From NCBI GenBank assembly GCA_000469685.2, contig LS997566.1:26601932-26665931 (forward strand): a stretch of 64,000 bases of DNA, in the 5' to 3' direction. Shown here piece by piece: positions 20,799 through 31,488 of the stretch. The notes under the pieces were generated by a model. It ran no database searches, was not told where the DNA came from, and was given only the letters and a program-made list of their open reading frames with translations. The stretch is from Haemonchus contortus. Taxonomy: Eukaryota > Nematoda > Chromadorea > Rhabditida > Trichostrongylidae. The position numbers and the translations under genes were made by a program. How positions within the stretch are numbered: position 1 is the first letter of the stretch; every line of letters starts with the position of its first letter.

Positions 20799-22674
20799 AT
20801 GTGTAGAATAGGTGATCAGATGAAACAAAGTCATACGAGAAGCATGTTCTGCCCACAGTTGGTTGTGTCGCACTTATTGAAGAACTTCGGTTCTTGTGAT
20901 ATAGATCGCGCCCCAACTAGGAAAGAGAAGAAATTGATAGATAGCTTCTCCGCCATCTTACGAGATGCCGTCTACGACAACCTCGACATTGAATGTGAAG
21001 AAGGCAGCGTCATAGAAGAAGAAGAGGCTGACCCGCTGTGAAGAGGCTGACCCGCGCGCGCTAGACGATGAAGAGACACCAAACTCGTCTAGAGGATCGT
21101 TCGTATTCGGTGACATGGAAGTCTCTAAAGAGCAGGTATTCCTTCTGTTTCCCCGACACAGTTATCTGTAAGGTGACACTACTGTGATCCAGGTGGAATC
21201 GCTCGAGCGCAAAAGGAAGTCGTCCGCTCTCGTCTATGAACTCCTATTTCCGCATCATACGAAGTGATTACCACCTCTTTAAGTTAAGACAAATTGAGAG
21301 GGTAGGTGAGCCTTAACATTGGGGAGCATTTCTCATTTCGTAGTAACTTATGGGCATCTAAAAATAGGTGAGGTCCGCGAGAGTCGTCTGGAAGCTTTGC
21401 GAACGTTGGCAGACCTTTTAAAGGAAGAAGTAAACTCAAAGCTTGACCTGGGGGTGACGTTGCATGATTGCGATGTACGCCAAATGGCTTTGAGGATAAA
21501 CAAGGAGAGGTCACTAGTAGCAGAATTTGGAGCTGGACGCAGATGGATCCAACAATTCAAAAGGAGGTGTGGGTTGGTTTCCAGACGTATCACCACCTTC
21601 TCCTCTAGAAGGAGTTTCATGGACAGGGAGCGTATTTCTTCTGAAGCTCAAAACTTTGTGATCGAATTGAAAAAAGGTGAGAACTAGATTATCAGCACAT
21701 TTTTCTAGAGTTGACACCTATTTTGGGTACATAGTGTCGATCCAACATTGCCAGTTTCTAGAGATGGAAGGATGGCCATTAGGAGCAGTGTGTAATGCTG
21801 ACCAAAGTGGTTGCATGAGGGAAATGCATACCCAGAGGTCACTAGCAGCAAAAGGTTCGAAAAGAGTTGAAAGAGTAGTGCAGTCTGTTTCTGCCACGAC
21901 TCACTCGTTCACCGTTCTGCCCTGCCTTTTCGTTGATGGTCACCTGGGTCGAAAACTCTTCGTGGTGATTCAGGTTTGCTGTACAAAATATTTCGCATTA
22001 CTCTAGGTTTCTCAACCTCACTTTGATAGGAAGCTACTGGAGAGTTCCCGAGCCGAGGAATCTTCCGTGCGCAAAATTTGGAGGTACGAGCGAGTAAAAC
22101 GCATATGATGAGCAAAGAGTTGATGCTGGATTGGGTGCGGACGTGCGTAGCAGCTCCGGACGCACCAACATCGACACTGTTGATCTTGGACTCCTGGACA
22201 TCATTCAAAGACCACGCAGCTTTTCAGTCCGTCCTATCCCCACAAAAACAGGTGAAAGTGATGAACATCCCTGTTGGAACTACGAGGCTTATACAGCCGC
22301 TAGATGTTCATTTCTTCTTGCCTTTTAAAAATATGGTTAAGCGCATCATCTCATATGTGATTGCTCATGATCTCAACTTTAGCGTGTACACTCGAGACTC
22401 AATTCTTCGCTTACTATCACTTGTATACTTTCAGTTCTGTGCAGTCAGATTTAGGAAATTTCTCTCTTATTCATGGCATGCCGCCGGCTACTTAAGCTCT
22501 CACCCGGGTGATTTTGAGACGCCTACCTAATTCTGTTTTCCCTCTGATTTGGTAAGTGTTTGTGAAGCACTAGACTGTGACGAGTTCTTTTTCATCCGCT
22601 GCTCCCATTGTGAGAAGCTTCTTCGTTCCAAGCATTTTGTACTAGAATATCACACTTTTTCACTCAACCGTTGA
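20799..22674 (+). pseudogene. Tc5-like DDE transposase, decayed
   Basis: Pieces follow the expected order. An acidic N-terminal part (20799-21124) is broken by a direct duplication of GAAGAGGCTGACCCGC. A fragment reading YFRIIRSDYHLFKLRQIE lies near 21245-21300, out of frame. A CENP-B/Tc5-type HTH block (21367-21675) includes GRRWIQQFKRRCGLVSRRIT. The DDE core starts with AVCNADQSG (near 21800), continues LPCLFVDGHLGRKLF, then LLILDSWTSFKD (near 22180) and IPVGTTRLIQPLDVHFF (near 22270). A C-terminal Cys/His motif IRCSHCEKLLRSKHF (near 22600) lies beyond an in-frame TAA at 22528-22530. The final TGA is 22672-22674. Frameshifts and the stop make it inactive. Confidence 0.75.
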
Positions 22675-22893
22675 GGTCGCCTGACGCGGTCGCGTTTCTG
22701 CCGTCTGTTCGTGAGTTTTTATTCTATTAATTGTTTTCTAAGACTACATCTTTTTTCAAGCTCTAGATCGTTTCTTCGCCTTCTAACTTTTTATTCGTAG
22801 TTCATTTTTGCAGCTTTTGTTTGGTTTCTTTTAATAGTTTTTTCTCTATAGTATTTTTTTCATCCCTACTTAGTTGCCTGCTACTGGTAATTA

Positions 22894-23613
22894 TTGACTC
22901 AGTGGACTCAATATCGGGTAGATCAAAGGTCAAGAAAGATGCCATCCAAACAGCAGCGCTCTAAGAAAGCCTCGTTGAGCAGTTCTCAGCCACCATCAAG
23001 CTCGACAAGCAAAGGAGACTCACAGATCGCCAATCTTGGGGCGGAAAATTTCCAAAACATGTCGGCGATGGAGCTTTTAAAGAGCATAATTGAACTCAAC
23101 CACGATCCAGCCATAGAAAATATGCTTATTGCCCTTTCGGAGAAGATTCCAATGGAATTCTCAGATCTCCTTGAGAGCGACAAACGGGGCCGTAGCATAG
23201 TTATCTCAGGTTTGGATGAAGGGCAGGGTGGTCTCCGGCCATCAGCGCGACAAAGAGATCTTGAAGATAAAGTTTTCATGGTTTTGGATGCCTTGGATGT
23301 GGAGTGCCGCCCGGTTGAAATGTATCGCATGAGTAAGCCGAATCCGAAACGCCCTCGCCTTGTTAAAGTCGTCCTACCATCTCGATCGCATTGGCGCCGT
23401 GTCCTCGCCAATGCACGTCTACTACGAGAAGCTGGGCTGCCGAATGTTTTCATACGTCGGAGCATGACTGAGGATGAAAGGAAACGGGAATATGAGCTAC
23501 GACAAGAAGCTCGGGAGCGTAATAAGGGTTGTAGCACTCGGGAATGGGTTGTTTATCAAGGCCAACTCAAGCGAGCTTCCGAATTACCACACAGACGTTC
23601 GGGAAACCACTAA
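22894..23613 (+). CDS. LINE ORF1 protein (CR1-like)
   Basis: This 239-codon frame precedes the polymerase ORF and overlaps it by 70 bases in another frame. A second ATG at 22939 (MPSKQQRSKK) starts a typical basic and serine-rich N-terminus and may be the real start. The middle has a leucine-rich helical stretch. The second half reads RSIVISGLDEG (about 97-107) and RPRLVKVVLPSRSHWRRVL (about 152-170), resembling the RRM-like RNA-binding fold of LINE ORF1 proteins. The last part is highly charged. No stop or shift interrupts it. Its presumed role is binding the element RNA as a chaperone. Confidence 0.7.
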   Translation: MTQWTQYRVDQRSRKMPSKQQRSKKASLSSSQPPSSSTSKGDSQIANLGAENFQNMSAMELLKSIIELNHDPAIENMLIALSEKIPMEFSDLLESDKRGRSIVISGLDEGQGGLRPSARQRDLEDKVFMVLDALDVECRPVEMYRMSKPNPKRPRLVKVVLPSRSHWRRVLANARLLREAGLPNVFIRRSMTEDERKREYELRQEARERNKGCSTREWVVYQGQLKRASELPHRRSGNH

Positions 23614-26441
23614 CGCTGCATGGTAATTCTGGGCTTTCTTGTGAATTACTAAACGCCCGTAGCCTTTGTAATAAGATAGATCATCTACACGCCCTCATAA
23701 CCCAAAAACTTCCTGATTTGCTTTTTGTAACTGAGACATGGCTAACTTCAAACGTTCTCGATTCCGAGGTTGTAGCTGCTTTCCCGTACCTGCTATATAG
23801 ATCGGATCGAAAAGATGGTAGAGGAGGTGGGGTGTGCTGTTCGGTCAAAGGTAACCTTCACAGTCATCCAATTGCAATAAGTTCGTCTACGAAAGCTGAA
23901 GTCCTTTGTTTTGAACTCTTTTCTCCTACGTCTGTTTCGCGAGTTCGCTTTACACTTGTGTACAGACCACCTAATTCTAACAGAAAGGAGGACGATGAGT
24001 TGATCGAGCTGCTTCGTGAAGTTGTCTCGACTGAGATCAACTGTGTTATTCTTGGCGATTTCAATTTGGCGATAGATTGGATGAACCTGCTCGCTCTCGA
24101 TTCAGTGTCATCCAGCTTTTTGGAGTTTTTCCAAGAGGTTGGTCTAGAGCAGTTCGTCTTCGCACCAACCCATGGCGATAACACTCTGGATTTAATCCTA
24201 TCTACTGTTACCAACATACGTGACGTCTTGATTACAGCGCCACTGGCGAACTCTGATCATGTCTCCATTACCTTCAACGTGATGGAAGAGTTTGGAGTGC
24301 CTTATAACCTCCCCTTCCCTGATTTTCTGGACGTTGACTATAAAGCCCTTGATGAGTATTTCTTCGGACTTGACTGGCTGATGCTTTTCGACAGGTACAG
24401 TTCCGCCGACGATGTGTACCACAGGTTCTGCACGGTAATCTATGACGCTCTTAAAAGATTTGTTCCGATTAAATTCCCTAAGTCCCGTCTAATCCAATAC
24501 CCAACACATATTACAAACTTGCTAAAACAGAAGGAAAGACTATTTCGAGATTTGGACTTTCCGCTGAACTCCCCTCTCTATCGAAAGGTCTGCTCTGACC
24601 TTGACCGCCATCTGAAGAAGTTTTTGTCTCGTTTCGAATGTCGCCTCGGGAACCAAACTTCACTGAAGCGTCTCCACCTCTATCTTCGCAGAAAACTCAA
24701 ATCGAAGTCAGGCTTACCTGTTCTAGAAGATCAGAACGGTACTAGGCTCTATAGTGACTATGCTAAAGCGGAGTCCCTGGGTAGTTATTTTGCGAGTGTT
24801 TTCTTGGGACCCAGTTCATCCACGAGTCCGATGGATTATAGTTCATTCAATGTTCGAACTAATATTCCTAATATCTTTTTCAACCCATCTGATGTTCGTA
24901 CTGTATTGAAAAAACTCAAACCTTCCGTTAGTGAGCCTTTCGATGGTATACCTCAAATTCTTTTTAGGAAGTGCCATAATTCTTTGTGCAAACCACTTGC
25001 TCACTTGTTCAACATATCGTTTCTTCTAGGAGAGGTTCCCAGGCTTTGGAAAAGTGCCATTGTGACTGCCATCCCTAAACAATTAGGAGCCACTAGAGTT
25101 AACGACTACAGGCCTATCAGCCTCACTTCCACCGCCGCTAAGGTGATGGAGAAGATGGTGTTCGATAAGCTTTTTGCTTGGTTTGAAAAGTTCCACCTAA
25201 TTCCTGGAGAGCAGCACGGTTTCCTCCCTGGGGCCTCTACCTGTTCTAATCTACTCGATACATTCTATGATGTTTGCCGGGCTATCAACTATGGTAAATC
25301 CGTTGATGTCATCCACCTTGATCTTTCGAAAGCTTTCGATAAAGTTTGTTATTCCAAGCTGATCAGTAAGTTGGAGCGCTACGGTATTCGAGGGAACACC
25401 CTTAAGTGGATAAGGTCATATCTTTCTGAGAGGAGTTTCACTGTCCGTGTCGGCAATAGTTTCTCTGGTAGCTACGCTTGTACCAGCGGCGTTCCGCAAG
25501 GTGGAGTTCTGTCTCCACTGCTCTTTTTGGTTTACACTATTGAAGTGCCTCAACTTCTCAGAACTTGTGGAGAGGTCCATGTCCAAATTTATGCCGACGA
25601 TATCAAAGTATATGCTGCCTATGATGATATGAGTGGTGGAGTAGTGCAGCAAGCGCTTAGACTGTCTGTGGAGAGAATGAGTGAATGGGCTTCCTTATGG
25701 GATATTCCCTTGAACCTCAATAAATGTCTTGTGATGCACTTCGGCCATTCTGCAGGAAACGATTATGTAGTGAATGGCATAACCCTTCCAAGAACGCTAT
25801 CTACTAAAGATCTGGGGGTTATTTTTGATACTAGCTTGACCTTCTCTAGCCACATTGATAGTGCCGTTAAGAAAGCTTTTGCTGCCCTATTTCTGATAAT
25901 GAGACATACGAGATGTTCCGATTCATCTATACTGCTGCGTCTCTACAAAGCATATGTGCTGCCCCACTTAGAGTACTGCTCGCAAGTATGGGGCCCTAGT
26001 CTCAAAAAGGATATTCAAAAGCTTGAACGAGTTCAACATGTGTTTACTCGTCTGCTGTGGTACAGGAACAGGCCTGCTGCAAGCATTCTGCCGTACCGTG
26101 ATCGGTTGAAATTGCTATCTCTTAAATCATTGCAGTATCGACGAGTAATATCTGATTTAGTGTTCTGTTTTCGCGTCCTTCGGAAAGAGGTGAGATTGTC
26201 AGCGAGTAAGTACTGGATTTTCAGACCTGCTAGTGAAAGATTAGGTGGGTTTAATTTACACTATCCGCCCATTCAATCCAAGAGCTATACTTTGATGTTC
26301 AATAATCTTTTTAATCGTTGCGCTAGATGGTTCGAGCTTCTTCCGCCCCATGTTGTTCAGGCACCGAACAGTAAGATATTTAAGAGTAGACTGAGCGAGC
26401 TCGATCTCTTGCGCGTTCTAGGTATTCCAGAACATACTTGA
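23544..26441 (+). CDS. LINE ORF2: APE endonuclease and reverse transcriptase
   Basis: This is an intact 965-codon frame. An AP-type endonuclease occupies about residues 30-250: LNARSLCNKI, the catalytic Glu in LLFVTETWL, VILGDFNLAIDW and NSDHVSITF. The reverse transcriptase covers about 500-780: NDYRPISLTSTAAKVMEK, GFLPGASTCSNL, the catalytic Asp in VIHLDLSKAFDKV, SGVPQGGVLSPLLF and the catalytic YADDIKVYA (codons at 25589-25600). A thumb follows (DLGVIFDTSLTFSSHI), and HLEYCSQVWGP lies near 815. The layout fits the CR1/Jockey group. No broken catalytic residue was seen, so it may be competent. Confidence 0.9.
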   Translation: MGCLSRPTQASFRITTQTFGKPLTLHGNSGLSCELLNARSLCNKIDHLHALITQKLPDLLFVTETWLTSNVLDSEVVAAFPYLLYRSDRKDGRGGGVCCSVKGNLHSHPIAISSSTKAEVLCFELFSPTSVSRVRFTLVYRPPNSNRKEDDELIELLREVVSTEINCVILGDFNLAIDWMNLLALDSVSSSFLEFFQEVGLEQFVFAPTHGDNTLDLILSTVTNIRDVLITAPLANSDHVSITFNVMEEFGVPYNLPFPDFLDVDYKALDEYFFGLDWLMLFDRYSSADDVYHRFCTVIYDALKRFVPIKFPKSRLIQYPTHITNLLKQKERLFRDLDFPLNSPLYRKVCSDLDRHLKKFLSRFECRLGNQTSLKRLHLYLRRKLKSKSGLPVLEDQNGTRLYSDYAKAESLGSYFASVFLGPSSSTSPMDYSSFNVRTNIPNIFFNPSDVRTVLKKLKPSVSEPFDGIPQILFRKCHNSLCKPLAHLFNISFLLGEVPRLWKSAIVTAIPKQLGATRVNDYRPISLTSTAAKVMEKMVFDKLFAWFEKFHLIPGEQHGFLPGASTCSNLLDTFYDVCRAINYGKSVDVIHLDLSKAFDKVCYSKLISKLERYGIRGNTLKWIRSYLSERSFTVRVGNSFSGSYACTSGVPQGGVLSPLLFLVYTIEVPQLLRTCGEVHVQIYADDIKVYAAYDDMSGGVVQQALRLSVERMSEWASLWDIPLNLNKCLVMHFGHSAGNDYVVNGITLPRTLSTKDLGVIFDTSLTFSSHIDSAVKKAFAALFLIMRHTRCSDSSILLRLYKAYVLPHLEYCSQVWGPSLKKDIQKLERVQHVFTRLLWYRNRPAASILPYRDRLKLLSLKSLQYRRVISDLVFCFRVLRKEVRLSASKYWIFRPASERLGGFNLHYPPIQSKSYTLMFNNLFNRCARWFELLPPHVVQAPNSKIFKSRLSELDLLRVLGIPEHT

Positions 26442-27489
26442 CGATTACTACTGACTCCCCGGCACTTCGCCTTCCTCTTGCGGCTGCCTTCTAACGAACG
26501 TTATGATACATGTCTCCGATGTCTCATGTCTGGTTCTGGTGCTGGATTACTAATGTTCATTTCTCTGTTTGCCTCTCTGGATATAGTTCTTGTTGCTTCT
26601 TGCGATTCGTAACGTCCATCGTCCTATTTCCCCTACCGCTTTTTCATACTCTTGGCGGCATTTTCGTTTGAAATAGCTGTTTATCTTCCTAGTTTGCTTA
26701 GATAGTTTGATTCATTTAATTTTTCGCCACGATTTTTACTGTTTTCCTTCCTCTTGCTGCGAGGCAAGAAGCCGGCTTGACGGAGTATGCTTTTGATGAT
26801 GATGATGTTGGCCTTATTTTCATGTGCTCTGGCTGTTTGAGGATCCTGTGAGACGGCTAACCCTTCACCTTCTGCCTTCAGCCCCTCTTCGTCCACTCGA
26901 TTGTGGTTTTGAATCGAACTCGTTCCGTACCGAGCTTTGGTGTCCAGCAAGCTCTAGGATTCTTGCTTCTCTATGCTTATTGGGCCTTGGGCTAGTTTAA
27001 TTTGAAGAAGCCTTTTTTCACAGGGGAAAATAGCCTTCCTGTACATCTGAGAAAGGTTCTAGCATCATTTTAGGAATTGCTCCTTTGCGCGATCTTCTTG
27101 CTTCCTTCTCTCTCTCGCAATCCCCCCTTTCCTCTAGTGAGGCGTGTATCATGTTTCAGCTCTGGCTTTATCCTCAATTTTTCTCAGGTTGATGTTTTTT
27201 CCTTTTTTTTCTTCTTGTGTTCAGAGGACCTTTGCCTTTCAGTTCCTGTTTTTCTGTTGTATGGCACACCCCTTGGTGTATCAAATAAATAAATAAATTT
27301 GTTCATAAAGTGGCAAAAGTAATCCTTTTGTGAATATAGAGTGCATGGGCATGCGAGTAAAACTGAAGTATTACTATATGTGGATAAATACCAGCAAAAG
27401 CATTAAAAGTTAATAAAACGCCATAAAATCATCATGAGAGTATTTCCTGAACCTTGAGTGAAAAGTTCTATATAATGCAAAAAGCCCAT

Positions 27490-27557
27490 CCCCCATAAAA
27501 CCCGACCGTGATCCCTCGCATATGAAGCGTCACGCTTACCACTATACCAATCCGCCG
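27490..27557 (-). repeat. tRNA-like module in right arm of copy C
   Basis: On the minus strand TGGTATAGTGG (27549-27539) is identical to the left-arm A-box. The loop TTCATAT is closed by CGC/GCG with CAT at 27524-27522. The B-box position reads CGGTCGGGTTTT. The A-box and anticodon-like loop are better preserved between the arms than the surrounding bases. Confidence 0.5.
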
Positions 27558-27847
27558 TTGAGAGGGAGGGCTCATCCAGGTAATTGGAGTTTTTTCATGT
27601 TGAGCTCCATGAGACCACCCTCATAACTCCGTTCAGAGAAACGCTCGGCAAATTTGGAAAGCAGATTCGAACTCAGCATCCGAAAAAACCTCCATCAGTG
27701 TAGGTCTCATTTCGAATGGCCACTTCGACTTGGGATCCTTCCCTGGTAAGACAAGTGCAGACAAGTCGTACGCCACATAGTCGCCTGGCCAATTGCAAAT
27801 TCTTATAACATCAACGACAAGGAACATCTCGAAAAAACACCAAGTAG

Positions 27848-28204
27848 ATGACTGAAGTTGTAAACGCTCGGAAGCTGCACAATGAAGTGGTGGAAAATAT
27901 TAGGATTAATGCTAGTGGCTTCAAACTAGAAGTGCTCCAATCTCTGCTAAATGTTGATTATGGCTACACTTCGAGTCGTCATTGTCACTCCATGCGACAT
28001 GTGTTGGAGGAGGTACCCAGAGGTCTAAAAGGAATCAACAGGATGAGATGTGTAGAGTACTACGCAGCAATGTCCAAAAAGCAAGGATTTGCTAGGGCAT
28101 CGAAAAAAAAACAAAAAGGGTCAACACATGTTGCAGTAAGTTCAGGAAATTATTTTGGATTGGTTGCTTCAATAAAAAAACACGAGCCTAACGTAGAAAC
28201 GTAG
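27848..28204 (+). pseudogene. piggyBac-like transposase, C-terminal piece (tentative)
   Basis: The 118-codon frame reads VVNARKLHNEVVENIRI, then RLEV-like SGFKLEVLQSLLN, then NRMRCVEYYAAMSKKQG. This order (an asparagine-alanine helix, a basic stretch, then an RC..Y/C motif) resembles the end of the piggyBac catalytic domain and the start of its Cys-rich tail, but the later cysteines are missing. A TTAA end with piggyBac-like sequence lies downstream at 28578. The frame starts next to the right end of the Tc5-like element, which may have split the gene. The identification is tentative. Confidence 0.4.
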
Positions 28205-28499
28205 AAACGTAAAAGTAAACGTAGAAACGTAATCTCCCGAAGTTGGTGTGCCTTGTTACTAATTACTTATGACTAATTCCATGACTTACTTATGTGTTTG
28301 TTCTGAAAAAGAAGTCAAAGTTCAGTTTAAGATGAGACTTTTACAAGGTTTGGAAAATCTTTGCTGGAATAAACCATATTTGCTCCGATCATGGACCACG
28401 TTGTTTGTAGAAGTCTTAAGGTTTTGTCTATTGGATAAACATAGAAAAATTAGGGGGAGTTGCGATCTCGCAAAAAAAGGAGTGGTGACAGAACCTTGA

Positions 28500-28578
28500 C
28501 ACGCATGCGCGTCACTTGGTCCCTCGTGGTCTGCAAGGCTTGACGCGCATGCGCGTCACGGTGTCGTCAATGGGTTAA
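28500..28578. repeat. Sub-terminal palindromes and TTAA end of piggyBac-like relic
   Basis: Two palindromic cores, CGCATGCGCG near 28504 and GACGCGCATGCGCGTC near 28543, are followed by CGGTGTCGTCAATGGGTTAA ending at 28578. Reversed, this end is TTAACCCATTGACGACACCG, similar to the ends of the MITE at 7217-7853. Confidence 0.55.
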
Positions 28579-28959
28579 TGTTTTCTTTGACTTTTCAATG
28601 GCATGTTGAAATATGAATACGAAATAGTGAGTAGCTTGGAGTTCCTGCAATGTCAGATATATTTTTTGCCGATTTTTATTCGGGAGATTCGGAAGATTTT
28701 TAACTGGTTAGCAGGGGGCTACGTAGGGCGACCTCAGGTGCCGGATAAGGGAGAAAATCTCTGCTCAGTACTTGCCGATGCTTAGGAAAGTAAATCGCCG
28801 TCCAAAAGTTGCCGTATCGCTGTACTTGCCCAGCGACGCAGATGGATTGGAGGGGTGGACTCCCTGTTTCTGCTGTGCTGTGTCGCTATACCTTCCGTAA
28901 CTCGCAGATCTATCCATGCATACGTAAGCATGTGTAACCAGTCTGTGGGTGGGGTTGGT

Positions 28960-30215
28960 ATTATGCACATTATCGAAAAGCCTGATAAGAAAGCTAGCAA
29001 AAGCTTGCATCGGAGACATGTATTGAAAATCAGATGATTCAAGTTAGGAAGATTAAGCCTGACGTTATCGTACTGACCGAGGCAAGAAAGCATATTTCGC
29101 TGCGCGCTGTCTTTGAGACTGATGAAGAATAGTTCCTCGGAATATGCGACAGCAGATGCGTCGGCAGCGTAGTTCTCCTTAACAATACGTATTCGGCGAT
29201 GAAGATCGATTCGCAAGAAGGCTTGACAACACAATTCGGATGCCTGTGAGTGAGAAGATGTGGTTCAACAGCAATCGCCATCTTGCTACGGAGAGGAGGA
29301 GCTGGAGACGCTTCATATTTACCTGAAAAGGCTCCTCAAGAAGGACCACACTTTCTTCCAGGTCGTCGTCGGTGACATCAACGGCAAACGGCAAAATTGG
29401 TCCCAGAAGAACGGCTGAAGGGTTGTCGGAATACATGCAATGGAATGGAATGAACACGCGGAATGAACGGAATGGGTTAGTGAATTTCTGGGTCTTTCTA
29501 GGTCGACCCACACTATGGTATTTCGCAGTTTCATAGGACCTCTCATTAATATCGGACGTGGGAGTCACCTGGTAGACAGTTCCACAATGAAAACCACGTT
29601 TTTCCAATAGGAGGTTTTGCCTGACTGACGTCGCTTTTGTTCCGAAGTTCTACAAAGGATCGGACCATCACCTTCCCTGGGCTATATTCTATCTCTTAAT
29701 GCGGGAAGAGAGAGCTGCGAAGTTTAGGAAACAAAATCTCAAAACCTTTTCCAGCTGGGACACTTCGATTTCCTTGCGAGTTTCTGGGAAGATTACGTTA
29801 TTGTCAACATCGATGAAGAATACAACAGGCTCATGGAATATCTTCACGATAGTGCTAGGAAAACAAGGCATAGAAGTAGCCGAGGGAACTCTCTCCGAAG
29901 GCTGTTTAGCTGATATAACATGGAATCTAGCGAGCTACAGGCAGTCATCAACGACTGTCCGAACTTGCGAAGCTATGCAGAGGAGCGATTAAGGAAGATC
30001 TGAAAGCTGGCCAACCACAGTGTTTCTTTCTTCTTCTGTTTCTTTTCTGTAAGTCACAGCAACTACGCAAAACAATAGAAGAAGCAGTGTACCTGTTACG
30101 TTGGCAAGATCTCTTCAGAACGGCTGCTCTTGCCACCCGGAACAGATCCAAGAAAATAATAAGCAGGTTCGAAATAAGGTTGACATCAAACCACGAGTGA
30201 GCAGCCGTTGAATAC
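28960..30215 (+). pseudogene. RTE-type LINE, decayed endonuclease region
   Basis: Fragments in shifting plus-strand frames match the RTE LINE endonuclease common in strongylids: AKACIGDM, then KPDVIVLTEAR (catalytic Glu), FLGICDS, KIDSQEGLTTQFG, then CLTDVAFVPKFYKGSDHHL (SDH motif near 29650) and AAKF. Several stops and frameshifts occur, and the reverse transcriptase part is absent or unrecognisable after about 30200. Long open frames on the opposite strand are shadows of this region. Confidence 0.65.
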
Positions 30216-31285
30216 AAAATCGATGAGGACGGATGAAGACATCAATCGATGCGCGTTATCGAAAACTGATGGCATAACCGGGTGCGTGTCAATTCGTGGG
30301 TCCAAGGGAGCGCGCGGGGAAGTTCGTGGCGAGTTTGGACGACTCCGGTGCCTATCATTGGGGCGCAAATCTGAAGTAGGGTAGATTAGTAAGGTCACCT
30401 GATCCTACTGTTCCACTGTACTGCAAAGTTGGGCAAAAATAATGGGCGCTGAAGTCGTCAGAATAGGTATGAGTTCGCCGCGCCATTTGCCGCGCGCACC
30501 CTCAGACGCACAACTTGACCGTCCCCCGGCATAATCAACCAGAGGTTGTGCCCATACACATTTACATATAGACACGCTGCCCAGCTACCATTTTCGCACC
30601 GCTGCGACCAGTACAGTACGATGAGTAATCAGCAGGCAACATCAAGCAAAATCGTAGAAAGAAAGAATGCCGTACGGAGCCCACTAGAGAGCCGCTGCAA
30701 AAACCCCGCGTTGATCCTCTTAGGGTTACGGACGAGACTCAAAGGGGAAGACAGGACTGTTTTCTCAAACATGGGCTATTGGACCCAAACTTGAGGATGC
30801 GGATTCGTCTCTACTAATGGCGGGTAAAATAGAGAGAAAAACGAAAAAAGGAAGTAATGGATTTGGTGTGACCTTCCTTCGAATAAATAATAGTTTTCTT
30901 AGGAGTTAGGTGATCCTAAAAAGAATGATCTTAGAATTGAAGTCAGCTATATATCACTAATCTCTTAATCGTTACAATGAAGACATTGAGTTAAAAATTA
31001 TGTTCCAGGAGGCATCGGTAAGGACCGGCATTCTTGGAAATACACTCCAGCTTTTTGCCCTTGGTAAGCAGCAGTAAGATCAAAAGCAATCGGTTTTCTC
31101 TACCGGAGGTCTTATTGATTTGTATAACAGAGAAGAAAATTATCTTCACATCTTCTCCAAAGTAGAACGTAATTATTTTCATAGCAGTCGGATTACGCCG
31201 GACTCTTCCGCGTTGAAATCGGCCCGCCGCCTGCACTATCATCGAATTTGTACGCTCCGATACGAGAGAACAAGCTGTAACGATT
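30216..31285. other. No recognised feature
   Basis: Composition is mixed. A short open frame at 30546-30794 has no recognisable motif. Sequence at 30200-30400 could be the last, unreadable part of the RTE relic. Confidence 0.3.
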
Positions 31286-31441
31286 CCGGCCAATCACACA
31301 CACACACACATACACACACACGCACACACACACACATACACATATATATATATATATACAAATACACACACAAATACACAAACACGCAAACACACACACA
31401 AACACACACACGCACAAACACAAACACACGAACAGACACAC
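31286..31441. repeat. (CA)n-type microsatellite
   Basis: Imperfect CACACA repeats with interspersed ATAC, a TATATATATATA core near 31343-31358 and AAACAC variants. Open frames here are low-complexity artefacts. Confidence 0.9.
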
Positions 31442-31488
31442 TTAGCGGATCATATCAGTAGGATGCTTCCTGGTCGAAAAAGCCCTTG

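Larger units (their letters stand above)
22680..27298 (+). mobile_element. CR1-like non-LTR retrotransposon (LINE)
   Basis: A two-ORF LINE sits between the Tc5-like transposase and the right arm of the same element. The 5' boundary is placed just after the transposase stop and is approximate. The 3' end is marked by AAATAAATAAATAAA at about 27283-27298, immediately before transposon arm sequence. Short tandem 3' repeats instead of a plain poly(A) tail are usual in the CR1/L2 group. Both ORFs are open, so this is a recent insertion. Positions 26442-27280 form a pyrimidine-rich 3' UTR with no other gene. Confidence 0.85.
20308..27746. mobile_element. Tc5-like transposon, copy C, carrying a LINE
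   Basis: The element is flanked by TAA on both sides (20305-20307 and 27747-27749). Its inverted arms are about 20308-20755 and 27305-27746. The tips read CCAGGGAAGGATCCCAAG in both arms. The arms pair inward to TAATACTTCAGTTTTACTCG and AAGGATTACTTTTGCCACTT. Inside lie a decayed multi-exon transposase (20799-22674) and then a CR1-like LINE (about 22680-27298) that separates the transposase from the right arm. Without the LINE the transposon would be near 2.8 kb. Confidence 0.85.

Noticed and set aside
22986..23537. 183-codon minus-strand frame
   Set aside because: It is the antisense shadow of LINE ORF1 and has arginine/serine-rich shadow composition.
28782..29607. Minus-strand frames of 150 and 142 codons
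   Set aside because: They are shadows of the decayed plus-strand RTE endonuclease, whose motifs are clear in the other orientation.
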